Shown here: piece after piece, positions 1 to 10,428 of the stretch
How the letters are laid out: each line of letters opens with the position of its first letter
Position numbering within the stretch: position 1 is the first letter of the stretch
Source: Turritopsis dohrnii
Lineage: Eukaryota > Cnidaria > Hydrozoa > Anthoathecata > Oceaniidae
Assembly (NCBI GenBank): GCA_027922465.2
Contig: BQMF02000500.1
Coordinates: forward strand, 62,001 to 126,000
Length of the DNA stretch: 64,000 bases
Reading direction: 5' to 3'
The notes under the pieces: generated by a model
Database searches by the model: none
What the model was told of the DNA's origin: nothing
What the model saw: the letters and a program-made list of their open reading frames with translations, nothing else
Translations under genes and position numbers: made by a program

Positions 1-546
1 TTATTGACATTAGGAAGTACTTTATAATTTATAATGTTAGGCATCATAATCGGGGTTTGATTTGGGTACTTGATAGCTGAATTTCTGTTATGAAAATATG
101 TTTAGAATGATATTTCATCCCTTCAAAACTTCAATAAGACACAATTTGTAGAACATATTCAGTTAAACGTCGTATTTTAATGCTAAACGCAGTAGAAACC
201 TGATTGACGAATTGTCCATCTGACACCTTCACATTGCTGTTACTGATGATTTATAGCCATGCTATACATTGAAATTATTTATATTTGACGATAGGGATAA
301 TTCATTTACGGAAATTTGATTATTCTACCTTAAAAAATTCAGAACGTTCAACAACTTTGAGAAACATTATATTTGACACAAATGGTCAACGAATTTCGTA
401 ATAGACCCTATAATGAAAGAGAACAATCCTTGAATTTGATTCTTTTATGACAAACGCATTAAATTTTTAAAGCTTGTAATATCCAATAGTTCGCAGCTTC
501 AGACTGCTTTATTTGCCCATTATTCTAAAATATTTAGAAAATACAC
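1..546. other. non-coding AT-rich stretch
   Basis: I see no gene, RNA or clear repeat here. Open frames are short and look random. The stretch ends at the left target-site duplication of the MITE that follows. Confidence 0.5.
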
Positions 547-549
547 TAA

Positions 550-1292
550 AGACACGTTTCCATTTAACTGCATTTTCTGCTGTAGCGTAAAAAGCTCAAG
601 AGCATTTTCATGGCGCATGGGCAACTTGCAAAAAATACCGCTGGCCGAGAGAATTTATGCTCTTCAAGATTGCTCTTGAGTTTAGCGACAACATTGAATT
701 CATTCTACTTTTCGCAGCGTTGTTTTTTTCTCTTATGACTGATAGCCAATCATTTTTCAGTATTTTGTAAACATGACGTAATTTTCTCGGGAAAAAAAAC
801 ATGGGGACGATTCTCCAAAATGGCGAGTGGCGAAGACACCACACGTGTAGTATTCATGATGAAGAAGATTCTGTAATCAACCGCGATCGCAAAGATAAAA
901 AAGGAACAAAAAAATGATTTCGAAATTGAGGGAGCCACCCAAGAAAGTAATTCTTCAAATCATACTGTCGACAAGGTCTTAAAAAATATTTTTGATCAAA
1001 CAACATGAGATCTTTGACCAAAATTGTAAGCAATCCCTTAGAACGTCTTTCTTGAAATAATTTCTTCGTTTTCGTAGTTTTGTATTTTTCTCTGCGACGT
1101 AAACGTAAGATAAACAAAACAGACACTTTTATGAAGTAGTAGTAATCTCTTCTTCACTGCAAACAACATGCTTAAAGAGAAACGCTTATAAAAGAAAAGT
1201 GACGCTGAATGGAAATAAATTTTTATAAAGAGAAAAATGCTTTTGAGCTTTTTACGCCACAGCGTAAAATGCAGTTAAATGGAAACGAGCCT
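550..1292. mobile_element. PIF/Harbinger-type MITE (non-autonomous)
   Basis: Inverted repeats of about 55-60 bp lie at 550-607 and 1230-1292; the shared core GTTTCCATTTAACTGCATTT reads inward at both ends. Each end is flanked by TAA (547-549 and 1293-1295), the 3-bp TWA duplication typical of PIF/Harbinger. No transposase is encoded, so it must be mobilised in trans. The class is inferred from target-site size and ends, not from protein. Confidence 0.75.
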
Positions 1293-1530
1293 TAAAGCAA
1301 ATCTCACATCTCCAACAGCCAACCCTTGTTGCCAAAAGAGAGATTTATCAAAAATTTCAATATGAACTCGAACTTTTGCTCATAAAACAAAAACTGCTAA
1401 TTAATCTGCCTTTGGTTAAAGAGGTGGTGCTGTTAAATTTTCTTGCATTACTTCAACTTCCAAACAAGTATTTCTCCGTAAAAGTTCCGAAAATTTTGGG
1501 TTCAATCCCAGGCATGCGTTCTCCCATTAG

Positions 1531-1640
1531 ACAATTTTTAATTTCACGATGTTTGGTAGGAACAGCAAAAAAAATTCCAAACATTGTTTCTGAAAATCAA
1601 GTATTAGATTTTGTGAACTGTTTTCTTTAGCACTCAGATT
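1531..1640 (+). promoter_or_regulatory. conserved 5' leader with 3' splice-acceptor-like site
   Basis: About 100 bp before the start codon matches the leader of the paralog at about 47750-47870. Both end in a pyrimidine-rich acceptor (GTTTTCTTTAG here, TTTCCTTTAG there) 11 bases before the ATG. This suggests a 5'-UTR intron boundary or a spliced-leader trans-splice acceptor; sequence alone cannot separate the two. Confidence 0.5.
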
Positions 1641-3599
1641 ATGAAAATGATGATGAGAATCTTTCTCCCACTGCTGGTGTTGATACTCACACATGAGGCA
1701 ACGACAAATTCTGATGGTGTCATCGAACCAACAGAAGTGGCACAATATAATGGTAAGGCAACGGTAGATGTTGATGGTTTCATCCAATCACTTTCAACAG
1801 AAACAGAACAGTTAAAACATGCCTGCCAGTCATTAGATCTCATTAATGATATGATTCGGCATGACGGTGTTTTCCCAGAAGGAATGACGAGTCAAATAGA
1901 AGCTCTACGACAACACATATGGTCAGCAAAATTGGAAATTGAAAAAGCATCTGGAAAGTCTGAACACATACTGAAAAGGATGGAAGAGCTTATAGAGACA
2001 GATATGTTTCGCAAGTGTTTAAAAACTTTTGAATGTCTGGATGTATTGCCAGCTCTGGAAGGAATTATGGAACATATGGATAGCAGAGACGTAATTTTAA
2101 AAACAGCGAAGAAAGCAATCGACTTAGCAGACTTCAACTTTCCACGGAAGTCTTTTCTTCGGAAAACATTCAGAAGATGTGGAGATGAAATCTTAAAAGG
2201 TATCACAAATTCTGCATGGAGACATATATTTGATCTTAATGGCTCATTCATATATGTTTTGATGCCATTATTTGTTGTCTTCGTTCTGGTATTGTTTGGC
2301 GTTCCTATAGAGAAAATTTTATGCATCATTGTATTTATTTTGGCTCTACCGTTTTGTCTGTACATTTGCAATAATGAGAGTGATGATCGTTATTTAAAAG
2401 TACAAAGAAAGTTCGATGACGAAGTATTGGTACTTTCGAACACAAACTTTGTTACATTTAACATTTTGAAACCATATTACGATCAAGGACAAGCATGTAA
2501 AATCAGGAATTCATTTAAAAATTACAGCGAAATCATAGATCTACACAAAGAAAGAAATATAAGACTTTCAAGATTTTATTCTCAGGATGGGATACAAACT
2601 GTGCTTGCTTTGGTATCAAGAGTTGATAAGCTCAAAAATCGTGGATACCATGATCTTGCAGAATTAGGAAGTAACTATTTAGCAAACGTTCACAAGAACA
2701 TGAATGACATTTTGAATTCGTTGGATCACTCTCATCGTTGTTATGAATATATTGTTGCAGAATTCACATTTATATTTTCGAAAGAAAGTTTAAAATACAA
2801 AGAATTAGAGGGGTTGTTAACAAGGCTTGCGAACATAAGTAATGGTCTGGAAGAAAGAATAGCAAACGATAATAAGCAAATGACGGCTGTAATACAACAA
2901 TATCACAACTTTGATGGGGAGGTAAAAAGGTATGAAGATCGAAAAAGAATTAGTATCATAAGTTCAATAGCTTTGGGAGGTGCATTTAGCACTGGATTGA
3001 TTTATGCTTTTGGAAAACCATTTGTTCCTCTTCTTGGTTTACCTGTTATGGCTTCTGCCTATCTGGCTTACAAAGCAAATAAGGATAAGGTCTTACTTTT
3101 GGATATTCGTAAATTCAATGAAAAAATGGAAAAAATCTTGATAAAAACTGCTTCGGTCTTGGCTCGGGTCGATCCAAGCAAACTTACGATTGACCTCAAG
3201 TCGTCAATAAAGGCACTTGAAAACAAGTATATTTCGCAAGTTGACTTAACATATTACAATGATATGGTTTTACAAACGGCGAGAAAAAGTGAAGAAGAAA
3301 CTAAGAAAGCGTTCACTGAAGCGAAAGTCGTTGCAGTGCAATATGCAAGAGTTTTTAGCTTTTGCTTGGCACAAGGTTTAACAAAAAAATTAACAGAGAC
3401 AAAACTGAAGACCATTACCCAGCGGGCACAAAGACGTCGTTTTAAAGACTTCAGAAAGACGTCTTTTCAAGACGTCCCTAAGACGTCTTTTCAAGACGTC
3501 CCTAAGACGTCGCAAAATGGTCGCGAAGTGGGAATCTTAAAAGACGTCCCAATTACATCTTCATTGAGACGTCTCGATGACATCCCAACGACATCGTAA
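1641..3599 (+). CDS. family-A helical membrane protein, copy 1 (652 aa, unknown function)
   Basis: Intact single-exon frame, not recognised. Residues 1-20 are a likely signal peptide (basic MKMMMR then a leucine-rich core). A helical, charged region (about 45-200) is followed by two adjacent hydrophobic segments (203-220, 225-243), a second helical region (245-435), a second hydrophobic hairpin (438-476) and a helical tail. Residues about 600-652 are a repetitive tail (KTSFQDVP units) absent from the second intact copy, which stops soon after the shared AKVVA motif. The start is fixed by alignment with copy 3 (MKMM-R). The layout recalls helical proteins that insert a hydrophobic hairpin into membranes, such as apolipoprotein-L-like or alpha-helical pore-forming families, but I see no diagnostic motif, so function is open. 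Copy 2 is directly downstream on the same strand. Confidence 0.8.
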   Translation: MKMMMRIFLPLLVLILTHEATTNSDGVIEPTEVAQYNGKATVDVDGFIQSLSTETEQLKHACQSLDLINDMIRHDGVFPEGMTSQIEALRQHIWSAKLEIEKASGKSEHILKRMEELIETDMFRKCLKTFECLDVLPALEGIMEHMDSRDVILKTAKKAIDLADFNFPRKSFLRKTFRRCGDEILKGITNSAWRHIFDLNGSFIYVLMPLFVVFVLVLFGVPIEKILCIIVFILALPFCLYICNNESDDRYLKVQRKFDDEVLVLSNTNFVTFNILKPYYDQGQACKIRNSFKNYSEIIDLHKERNIRLSRFYSQDGIQTVLALVSRVDKLKNRGYHDLAELGSNYLANVHKNMNDILNSLDHSHRCYEYIVAEFTFIFSKESLKYKELEGLLTRLANISNGLEERIANDNKQMTAVIQQYHNFDGEVKRYEDRKRISIISSIALGGAFSTGLIYAFGKPFVPLLGLPVMASAYLAYKANKDKVLLLDIRKFNEKMEKILIKTASVLARVDPSKLTIDLKSSIKALENKYISQVDLTYYNDMVLQTARKSEEETKKAFTEAKVVAVQYARVFSFCLAQGLTKKLTETKLKTITQRAQRRRFKDFRKTSFQDVPKTSFQDVPKTSQNGREVGILKDVPITSSLRRLDDIPTTS

Positions 3600-3606
3600 C
3601 GACGTC
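3433..3606 (+). repeat. cluster of nine GACGTC palindromes in the 3' coding end
   Basis: GACGTC occurs at 3433, 3458, 3471, 3482, 3495, 3506, 3543, 3568 and 3601, with 11/13-bp spacing in the centre. It overlaps the repetitive C-terminal tail of copy 1, where it encodes parts of the KTSFQDVP repeats. The cluster looks like local tandem duplication of a 24-bp unit. GACGTC is also the core of CRE-type bZIP sites, but a regulatory role is speculation. Confidence 0.8.
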
Positions 3607-3609
3607 GCA

Positions 3610-4500
3610 GGATTATGAAATTTACTCTTTCAAAAACTGTAATAGACCACAGGCTTTTGATATGAATGTTTTTGATATGAATCCATATTGAAAAGACAAT
3701 ACATCACCGAGTATACAAAACCTCTCCATGATAATATTGCTTGAAAAGATCAAGGCTTAATGGGATGGTAATAAACAGAACCTAGCAAAGTTTTGTTGTG
3801 TCATATGTCTTTAAGTGCACATTCGTGTATTTTATAAACTTCATCAAAGCTTTCAAGTGGTGAAATGCAGGTTTAATAGAAATATATATTGAATATGTTG
3901 ATTTAAGTTATGTAATTTTTATCTTCTTGTTACATTATTAATTGTTGTTGTATTGTATTGTATTGTATCTGAATATTTTAAAAGGATATATACATTTCAG
4001 ATAAAATCTGCTATCAATATGTGTCCTTTATCATATGGTTACAATTGAATATACAAGATCATAGAATAAATAAAAACCAAAACAATATAGATACAAATAA
4101 AATGAAACAAGCATAAAATTAAAAGTAAACACATCATTTCAGTAAATAGATATTTACTTGAAGAACTGTTGTACCTTTTTCTTAAAGTTCGTGCATGTCC
4201 TAATATCCAGTGGTAAGCTGTTGATTAAAGTCTTTGAATACCCAAGTTTCTCCTCCTCCTTACTACTAATCAATGTTATGAACAATTCCATATAATGTTT
4301 GCTTAAACATGTTACCACATTCACATTTTTGGCAAAGTTCAGTACAGATTTGGAAGGTTTACACAAAGAACAAGGTGCTTCTATTTGAGTTTCATTTGCC
4401 ATTGGTGAAAGAAATTTTGCTAACGTGGAAGAATATTTTGAATATCATTTTATCATGAGATTTTTTTCTGTTTCGTTGAGACTTAGTTATTCCTGACGTA
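3610..4500. other. intergenic, with short TTGTA repeat and possible LINE tail
   Basis: Non-coding AT-rich DNA with a short TTGTA tandem at about 3949-3968. On the minus strand, 4154-4243 reads INSLPLDIR then FKKKVQQFF, a pattern like the extreme C-terminus of many non-LTR (CR1/jockey-type) reverse transcriptases. Only about 30 residues fit, so the LINE call is weak. Confidence 0.3.
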
Positions 4501-5924
4501 ATGGATCTGAGAATAATCAGAATCTTTTTGCTCTTACTGTCGAAGAATTTAATTGTGATGAAATATCAGATCTTGATGATCTGCCAAGAGAGTTAGAAAT
4601 TCTAGATGAAATCCTCCAACAAGAAGATTTGGCCTCCAAACAGCGAATGGTAGCGTTACAACAAAACATATTTTCACTACAACTACAAGTTTGCAAAGCA
4701 TCTGGCAAAACTGTATTTTTAATAGGAAAGATAGAGAAGCTGAAAAAGACATCAATGTTTCACAACTGTTCGATATCAAAAGAATGTCTCGAAATATTAC
4801 TTACTCTGGAGGGAATCAATTGACCATCTTGCTTAAAAAAATGAAATTCTCAAGGCTTCAAAAATGGCAATCACGTTGGCAGATATCAATATGCCAAAGG
4901 ATAATTGGACAGGTTGTGTAAAAAAAATGTCATCATTTATTATTAGCTTGATAAACGCTGCATCACTGAGGGAGATTGTTTAACTCGTTATCTCGTTTCT
5001 ATGCGTTGCGATTCTTGGATTGTGGTTAGGACTGATAGTTTGGAAAGTTTTATCTCCGTGGGTGGTGCTGATAGTTATTTGCATTGCAATCTTAATGCCA
5101 TCAGCCCCTTCTTTGACTTTCAATGTAAGAAATATCTTTGCAGAACATATACTGGTACTAAGAAAAACAGAGAATCTAACATTTGATGCTTTTCGACCAT
5201 ACTACAATGGGGCCAAAACAGTTGCACTGTCACATAAAACAAAAGATTATTTGGAAATTATTTTACTCGTGATTCCAAAGAATATAAAAGAATGCTTGCC
5301 TTTTGTGTTCAAGATGGCAAAGCAACTGAGAAAGCCTTAGAACTAAAACTAGAGAAACTCAAGGAACGTGGATATGATGATCTTGTGAGTCAAGCAAATA
5401 AAGTCTATTGATCCATCGCAGCACAATGGAAGATATTTTGAATTCGCTCTCAGATTCTCACCGATATTATCAATTTGTTGCTGATGTATTCGAAAGTATT
5501 TTTGTTGAAAGACGTAACACACGAGCGTTTACATACGTTTATAGAAAAAATTCTTGGAAAAAGTATGGATAAAGAAGAGCGGATTGCAAGAAACAATGAA
5601 CGCGTGGTGCTTTTACTAAATCAATATGACAACTTTGGTTTGATTGTGAACAATTATGAACGCCAAAATTATTTGACAATCTCTTTGTCAATAGGAGCTC
5701 CTTTGTTAGCTGCCATGGGTGAATGGTTTGCTACAGTAAATCCACTTTTTACAATCCGTATAGGTACTATAGGGATAGGTAATATAGGTGCAGGTACTAT
5801 AGGTGCGGGATATTTTGGTTTCGCAGCAGTAAAAAGCAATTATTTACTTGTGGATATAGACAAATTCAACAATAACAAGTCACATTTTACTGGAAGAACT
5901 GATCTTGACGATGACGAATATTAG
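4501..5924 (+). pseudogene. family-A helical membrane protein, copy 2 (degenerate)
   Basis: Broken paralog of copy 1. Aligned blocks occur in successive frames: 4629-4760 (LQQNIFS, VCKASGK), 5020-5340 (membrane segment, then DxRPYYNGAK-like), and 5475-5924 (SxGAPLLAA, DIDKFN). Stops and frameshifts separate the blocks, and the N-terminal signal region is badly altered. The second hydrophobic hairpin has expanded into glycine/isoleucine repeats (IGTIGIGNIGAGTIGAG, DNA about 5761-5812). The end is truncated relative to copies 1 and 3. It lies in tandem with copy 1, so local duplication followed by decay is likely. Confidence 0.75.
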
Positions 5925-6255
5925 TCATGTATGAGATTCAATGCAAACACAAAATCAACAGTATTTTGGTATCATCTACAGATCCCTTGTTGGATTTCTA
6001 TGAAAGCAAGAAATACATTAAAACCGTCTTAATGTTCATTGGTGCATAAAGTGCCACCATTTCGCAAGGGTGCTAATTAACTTTAATAGCGCTAGTTTAT
6101 TGGCTTGATTACATTTGCACGCCGTTCGCATAATGGTATACCACAGTGTGACCGAAGAAACCTTAAATTTCCAAAAGTAAGAAGATTTTCACTTCCAAAA
6201 CCGAAAGTAAAGGGTAGAAATTTATAATTATCTTACAATGATTCTACTACGTTCA
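5925..6255. other. intergenic, nothing recognised
   Basis: No coding or structured element seen between the degenerate family-A copy and the Helitron start. Confidence 0.5.
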
Positions 6256-6900
6256 TCTATATATTGATAGCCGATTCTCCGTCTGTTTGTTTGTTTGTTT
6301 GTTTGTAAGTCACGCAAAATGGTAGATTGAGTTGTGAGCGAAATTATTTCTTTTTTTGTGTGCGACGTGAGTTCGAAGCAAATACACTGCAACCCCAATC
6401 GAACGTGACTTTTTTTGGCTGATGAACTAATAGGAATAACGTTTCGTTTTTATTATTTTGTTAGTTTTATATTCCACGTTGACTTGGCTTTGAAAACAAT
6501 ACATCAACTAAATACAAAGAAACTAACTGATAAAACATTTTGGACAAAAAGCAGCCGTGGGAGAACGTGGTAGCATCTCGGTTTGCCAGTGTATCCTAAC
6601 GTATCCTTGCCTGACTGTCTGAGACCGGTGAACTTTTTTTTCGAGTAATCAAAATGTTTAAAAACCTATAGGTAAAAAAAATATCATAAAACAAAATATT
6701 TTTTTTTCCTTTTGTCATAATAGTTGTCTTTAATCGATTTCTTTTAATCTATTTTATTTTATATCAGATCGAACGTTTTTTTATTCACTTGATTCATTTA
6801 GCACGTGCCTTTTCTTCTCTCCTCCCGTGTGATCTTTTTAAGAAGAGAATCCATTTTCCCCTTACGTTTGATAGCACCCATGTTAGCCTTGGCGGCTAGT
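6256..6900 (+). mobile_element. non-autonomous Helitron, copy 1 (internally deleted)
   Basis: Starts TCTATATATTGATAGCC after an A and ends GGCGGCTAG before a T, as expected for Helitron insertion between A and T without target duplication. Sequence matches copies 2 and 3 at 14196-16045 over most of its length. The segment just before the 3' hairpin is deleted: CATGTTAG joins directly to CCTTGGCGGCTAG. No Rep/helicase is encoded. Confidence 0.75.
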
Positions 6901-7645
<745 letters not shown>

Positions 7646-7764
7646 TTCATCCTCCAACTTTTCGTGTTGACGTTACACGGTGGTATACAATTATTAGCTG
7701 ACTTTGCTTTTTTTCCCGTTTCAAAGCATGGTACTGTAAGTGGAATGTTTTTACTAAAACCAAG

Positions 7765-7850
7765 TTAGCCGCACATTCGCAGCGACACATTCGGCATCCA
7801 CACATTCCAGCGACACATTCAGATATTTTCAGGGACACATTCGCAATCTT
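7765..7850. repeat. short degenerate repeat of ACACATTC
   Basis: ACACATTC or CACATTC recurs five times over about 85 bp (for example GCGACACATTCGG, CCACACATTCC, GGGACACATTCGC), as an imperfect 15-25-bp periodic array. No function suggested. Confidence 0.5.
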
Positions 7851-7939
7851 TGCCAAATAGCAACGTCAGCAAAAATGCAAACAGAATAAAAGTCTTATTA
7901 CGCTAAACTACTAAATCTAGGCAACACATACCACATCAC

Positions 7940-8428
7940 TATTTGCTTCTATCAATTCCAAAATTCCTGGAAAAAGTCGAAATATGACGGAATAAGAGAT
8001 CACAACAAAACACAATTTGAACTTTGAAGAGGTCTGAAAACTATATTGCAGGTGCTTTCACCAAATTTAATTCTTATTCCCCTAATTTCCATGTCATAGC
8101 TAACACAAAACAATAACAAGTTACTTGCAGTGACATTTCAACTTCCTGGAAAAAGTCGAAATTTGACGAAACAAGAGGTCACAGTTAAACGCGACTTGAA
8201 GATTCAAGAGGTTTGGGAACTATATTGCAACTGTTTTCACCAATTTTAATTCTTATTCCCCTAATGCCCATGTCATGGCCAACACAAAATAATAATACGT
8301 AACTTGCAGTGATATTTCAACTTCCTGGACAAAAGTCGATGCGTGACGGAACAAGAGGTCATAGTTAAACGTGCATTGAAGATTCAAGAGGTTTGGGAAC
8401 TATATTGCAAGTGTTTTCACCAAATAAG
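7940..8428. repeat. 179-bp tandem repeat, about 2.6 copies
   Basis: The marker TCCTGGA(A)AAAGTCGA occurs at 7965, 8144 and 8323, an exact 179-bp spacing. The units share TTTGGGAACTATATTGCA and TTAATTCTTATTCCCCTAAT and differ by scattered substitutions. The last unit is cut at CACCAAATAAG. No coding capacity. Confidence 0.85.
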
Positions 8429-8562
8429 GGATCACCATCAAGAGAAAAGTTCCATTTTTTATTGTTTTATGCTTTTATTCTGTAATTCGTTGCACTCAAA
8501 CCAAAATAACTTCATTTATTTTCAAAAGCCTTTTATTTGATAATAGTAGGTCGTAATGCTCT

Positions 8563-10064
8563 TCATGTATAGATGTCGAAGATGTAACCGTGAAAAAGAA
8601 AAAAAAGAAAAAAAAGTTTTTTGTTTTTTTTCAGTATGTCTTTGTTATATTTGTCAATATTGTAAAATTGCTTCAATACGTTTTGGTCATTAGAAACTAA
8701 CCGAATGACTCGCAGGTGGTGAAATTCTTTTGTCATTAATGTCTTCAATATTGCAGCTTTGATGGTCATTGCGCTTTTGCGCAAAGTATTGTTGCCAGAA
8801 AATATCCCGCAACTAATTGCAGGTAATGCAATTGATGCACACTTCAAGTGATTATAGTCTTACCAACGGCATGCAATAAGTGATAGCAGTTCAGATCGCC
8901 TGGACTAGCTGGTATTACGTTACCAACGCTAATTGTACCATTTTTAGCGACATAATCAGCACTTTCACGATTGATGTTGATACCACCACAACGAAAAATA
9001 GCTTTTGCAGCCTGAATCAGTAATTGGAATTGTGGAGGACTTGTACTATAGGGTTTCTTATTAAAAGAAAGTGAAATACGCACTCCTCCACCGTGATTCA
9101 GCGCACTGTTCGCTGCATTTACAATTGCATGTGTTTGCTCATCAGTAATGTCACCTCTAATAACTAAAAGCAGAAGCCATTGTCAAAGATTCAGATAGAT
9201 GTTCTTATGTATGTGAATACGTCACAAGTTCAAGTGATACTCAAGACAAGTTCAATAACCGAGTGTACTTTGCACAATTGTGATTTTTGTCACGGAAACT
9301 TTCACATGTGTTAGAGCTTCTATGCGGGGGTCCTACAACGTAAAGCATTATTTTGAAAGTTGATAAATGATGTTTGTAAACTTACTAAATATATATTGGC
9401 TTATAATGAGCTTAACGTACCTCCAAGTAGCGTTGTACATGATGCGTTGTAGGCAACATATTTCCGTATAAATACCTTGTGGCATGTCTATAGCTAACAG
9501 CTTTTATTTCTGAGATGTACCATGTCAGTATCTCAAGAAATACGGCTAACTGTAAGGTCTTAGCGTATGAGCAAACATGCCTTATTTGCATTTCGATACG
9601 GAACCAACCCCAATGGTCCAGTATATCCTCTTCGTTCCTTGCTCTATATTCTTTCAACATATCAAGTAAGACATCAACATAAGGTTCAACATGTGAACCA
9701 AGGCCAGTCTTATCGTTCTCGAAAATTATTCGGTGTTTTTTTTCAGCGTGTTTTCTGGATATGGTCAGCGATTTTCACGTCTTCAGGGCCATCATCCGCT
9801 CAGATTCCTGCCAGTTATGCAACGCTTGTATTATCTTGATAATCTCGGTACGGTTATTGTTCATGAACTTTATGAAATCTTCGTTCACGTCTGTAAATTT
9901 TATTAATAAAAAGAACATAACATCAACTTCATTGACGGTTGAATAGGAAAATATCAAGTTAATAAAACATTCCAAATGCGTTGAATCATAGAGCACCCTT
10001 ATTACTTACTAGGAGCTGAATCATCAGATTGTATCGAATGGTTTGCATCAAATTCGCTATCTAA
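8563..10064 (-). pseudogene. macro-domain (ADP-ribose-binding) gene, multi-exon, decayed
   Basis: Minus-strand exons, in transcript order: about 10064-10013 (acidic DSEFDANHSIQSDDSAP); 9919-9418 (unrecognised helical segment with one in-frame stop at 9775); about 9333-9265; then the macro domain from 9165. The domain shows VIRGDIT, the NAAN loop (AIVNAANSALNHGGG), a roughly 75-bp GT-AG intron, AKAIFRCGGININ, GDLNCYHLLHAVG and PAISCGIFSGN. About 30 residues normally found between HAVG and SIALPAIS are missing, implying an internal deletion near 8850. Macro domains bind ADP-ribose and can remove ADP-ribosyl groups. Splice phases link the exons. The gene follows the Ulp1 exons directly on the same strand and may belong to the same element. 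Confidence 0.65.
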
Positions 10065-10428
10065 ATATAATGGGAAACTAAAGCTACACAAAGACTGAAA
10101 AACATTATTTCAATAATGAGAAATTGACAACTGGTTGTATTTTGAGCGTACCACTTTCGGATCCGTCCATAGTAATTTCGCTTATTTTGGTGCGTGTAAT
10201 GCTTCCTAAACGTTTTAAGGATTGCTCTTAACAAAATGACAAAAGTGCCGCTAGAAAATTTCTTGAGATTCTTTATAATCGTAAAGTCATTATTAGATTT
10301 GAAGAACAGAAGAACCATTAATATCATTGATTTCATGGTTAAAAACAAGAGGAAATGTTGCCAACTATCATGAAACTATAGACACCTGTGAATAAAAAAT
10401 AATAAGTAATTCGCAAATAAAAAAGGCT

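Noticed and set aside
1376..1630. 84-aa frame just upstream of family-A copy 1
   Set aside because: It ends in the pyrimidine tract of the acceptor-like site, is not conserved as protein upstream of copy 3, and is better explained as leader.
9567..9996. Plus-strand frames opposite the macro-gene exons
   Set aside because: The minus strand has splice sites in phase and protein-like sequence; the plus frames are shadows.
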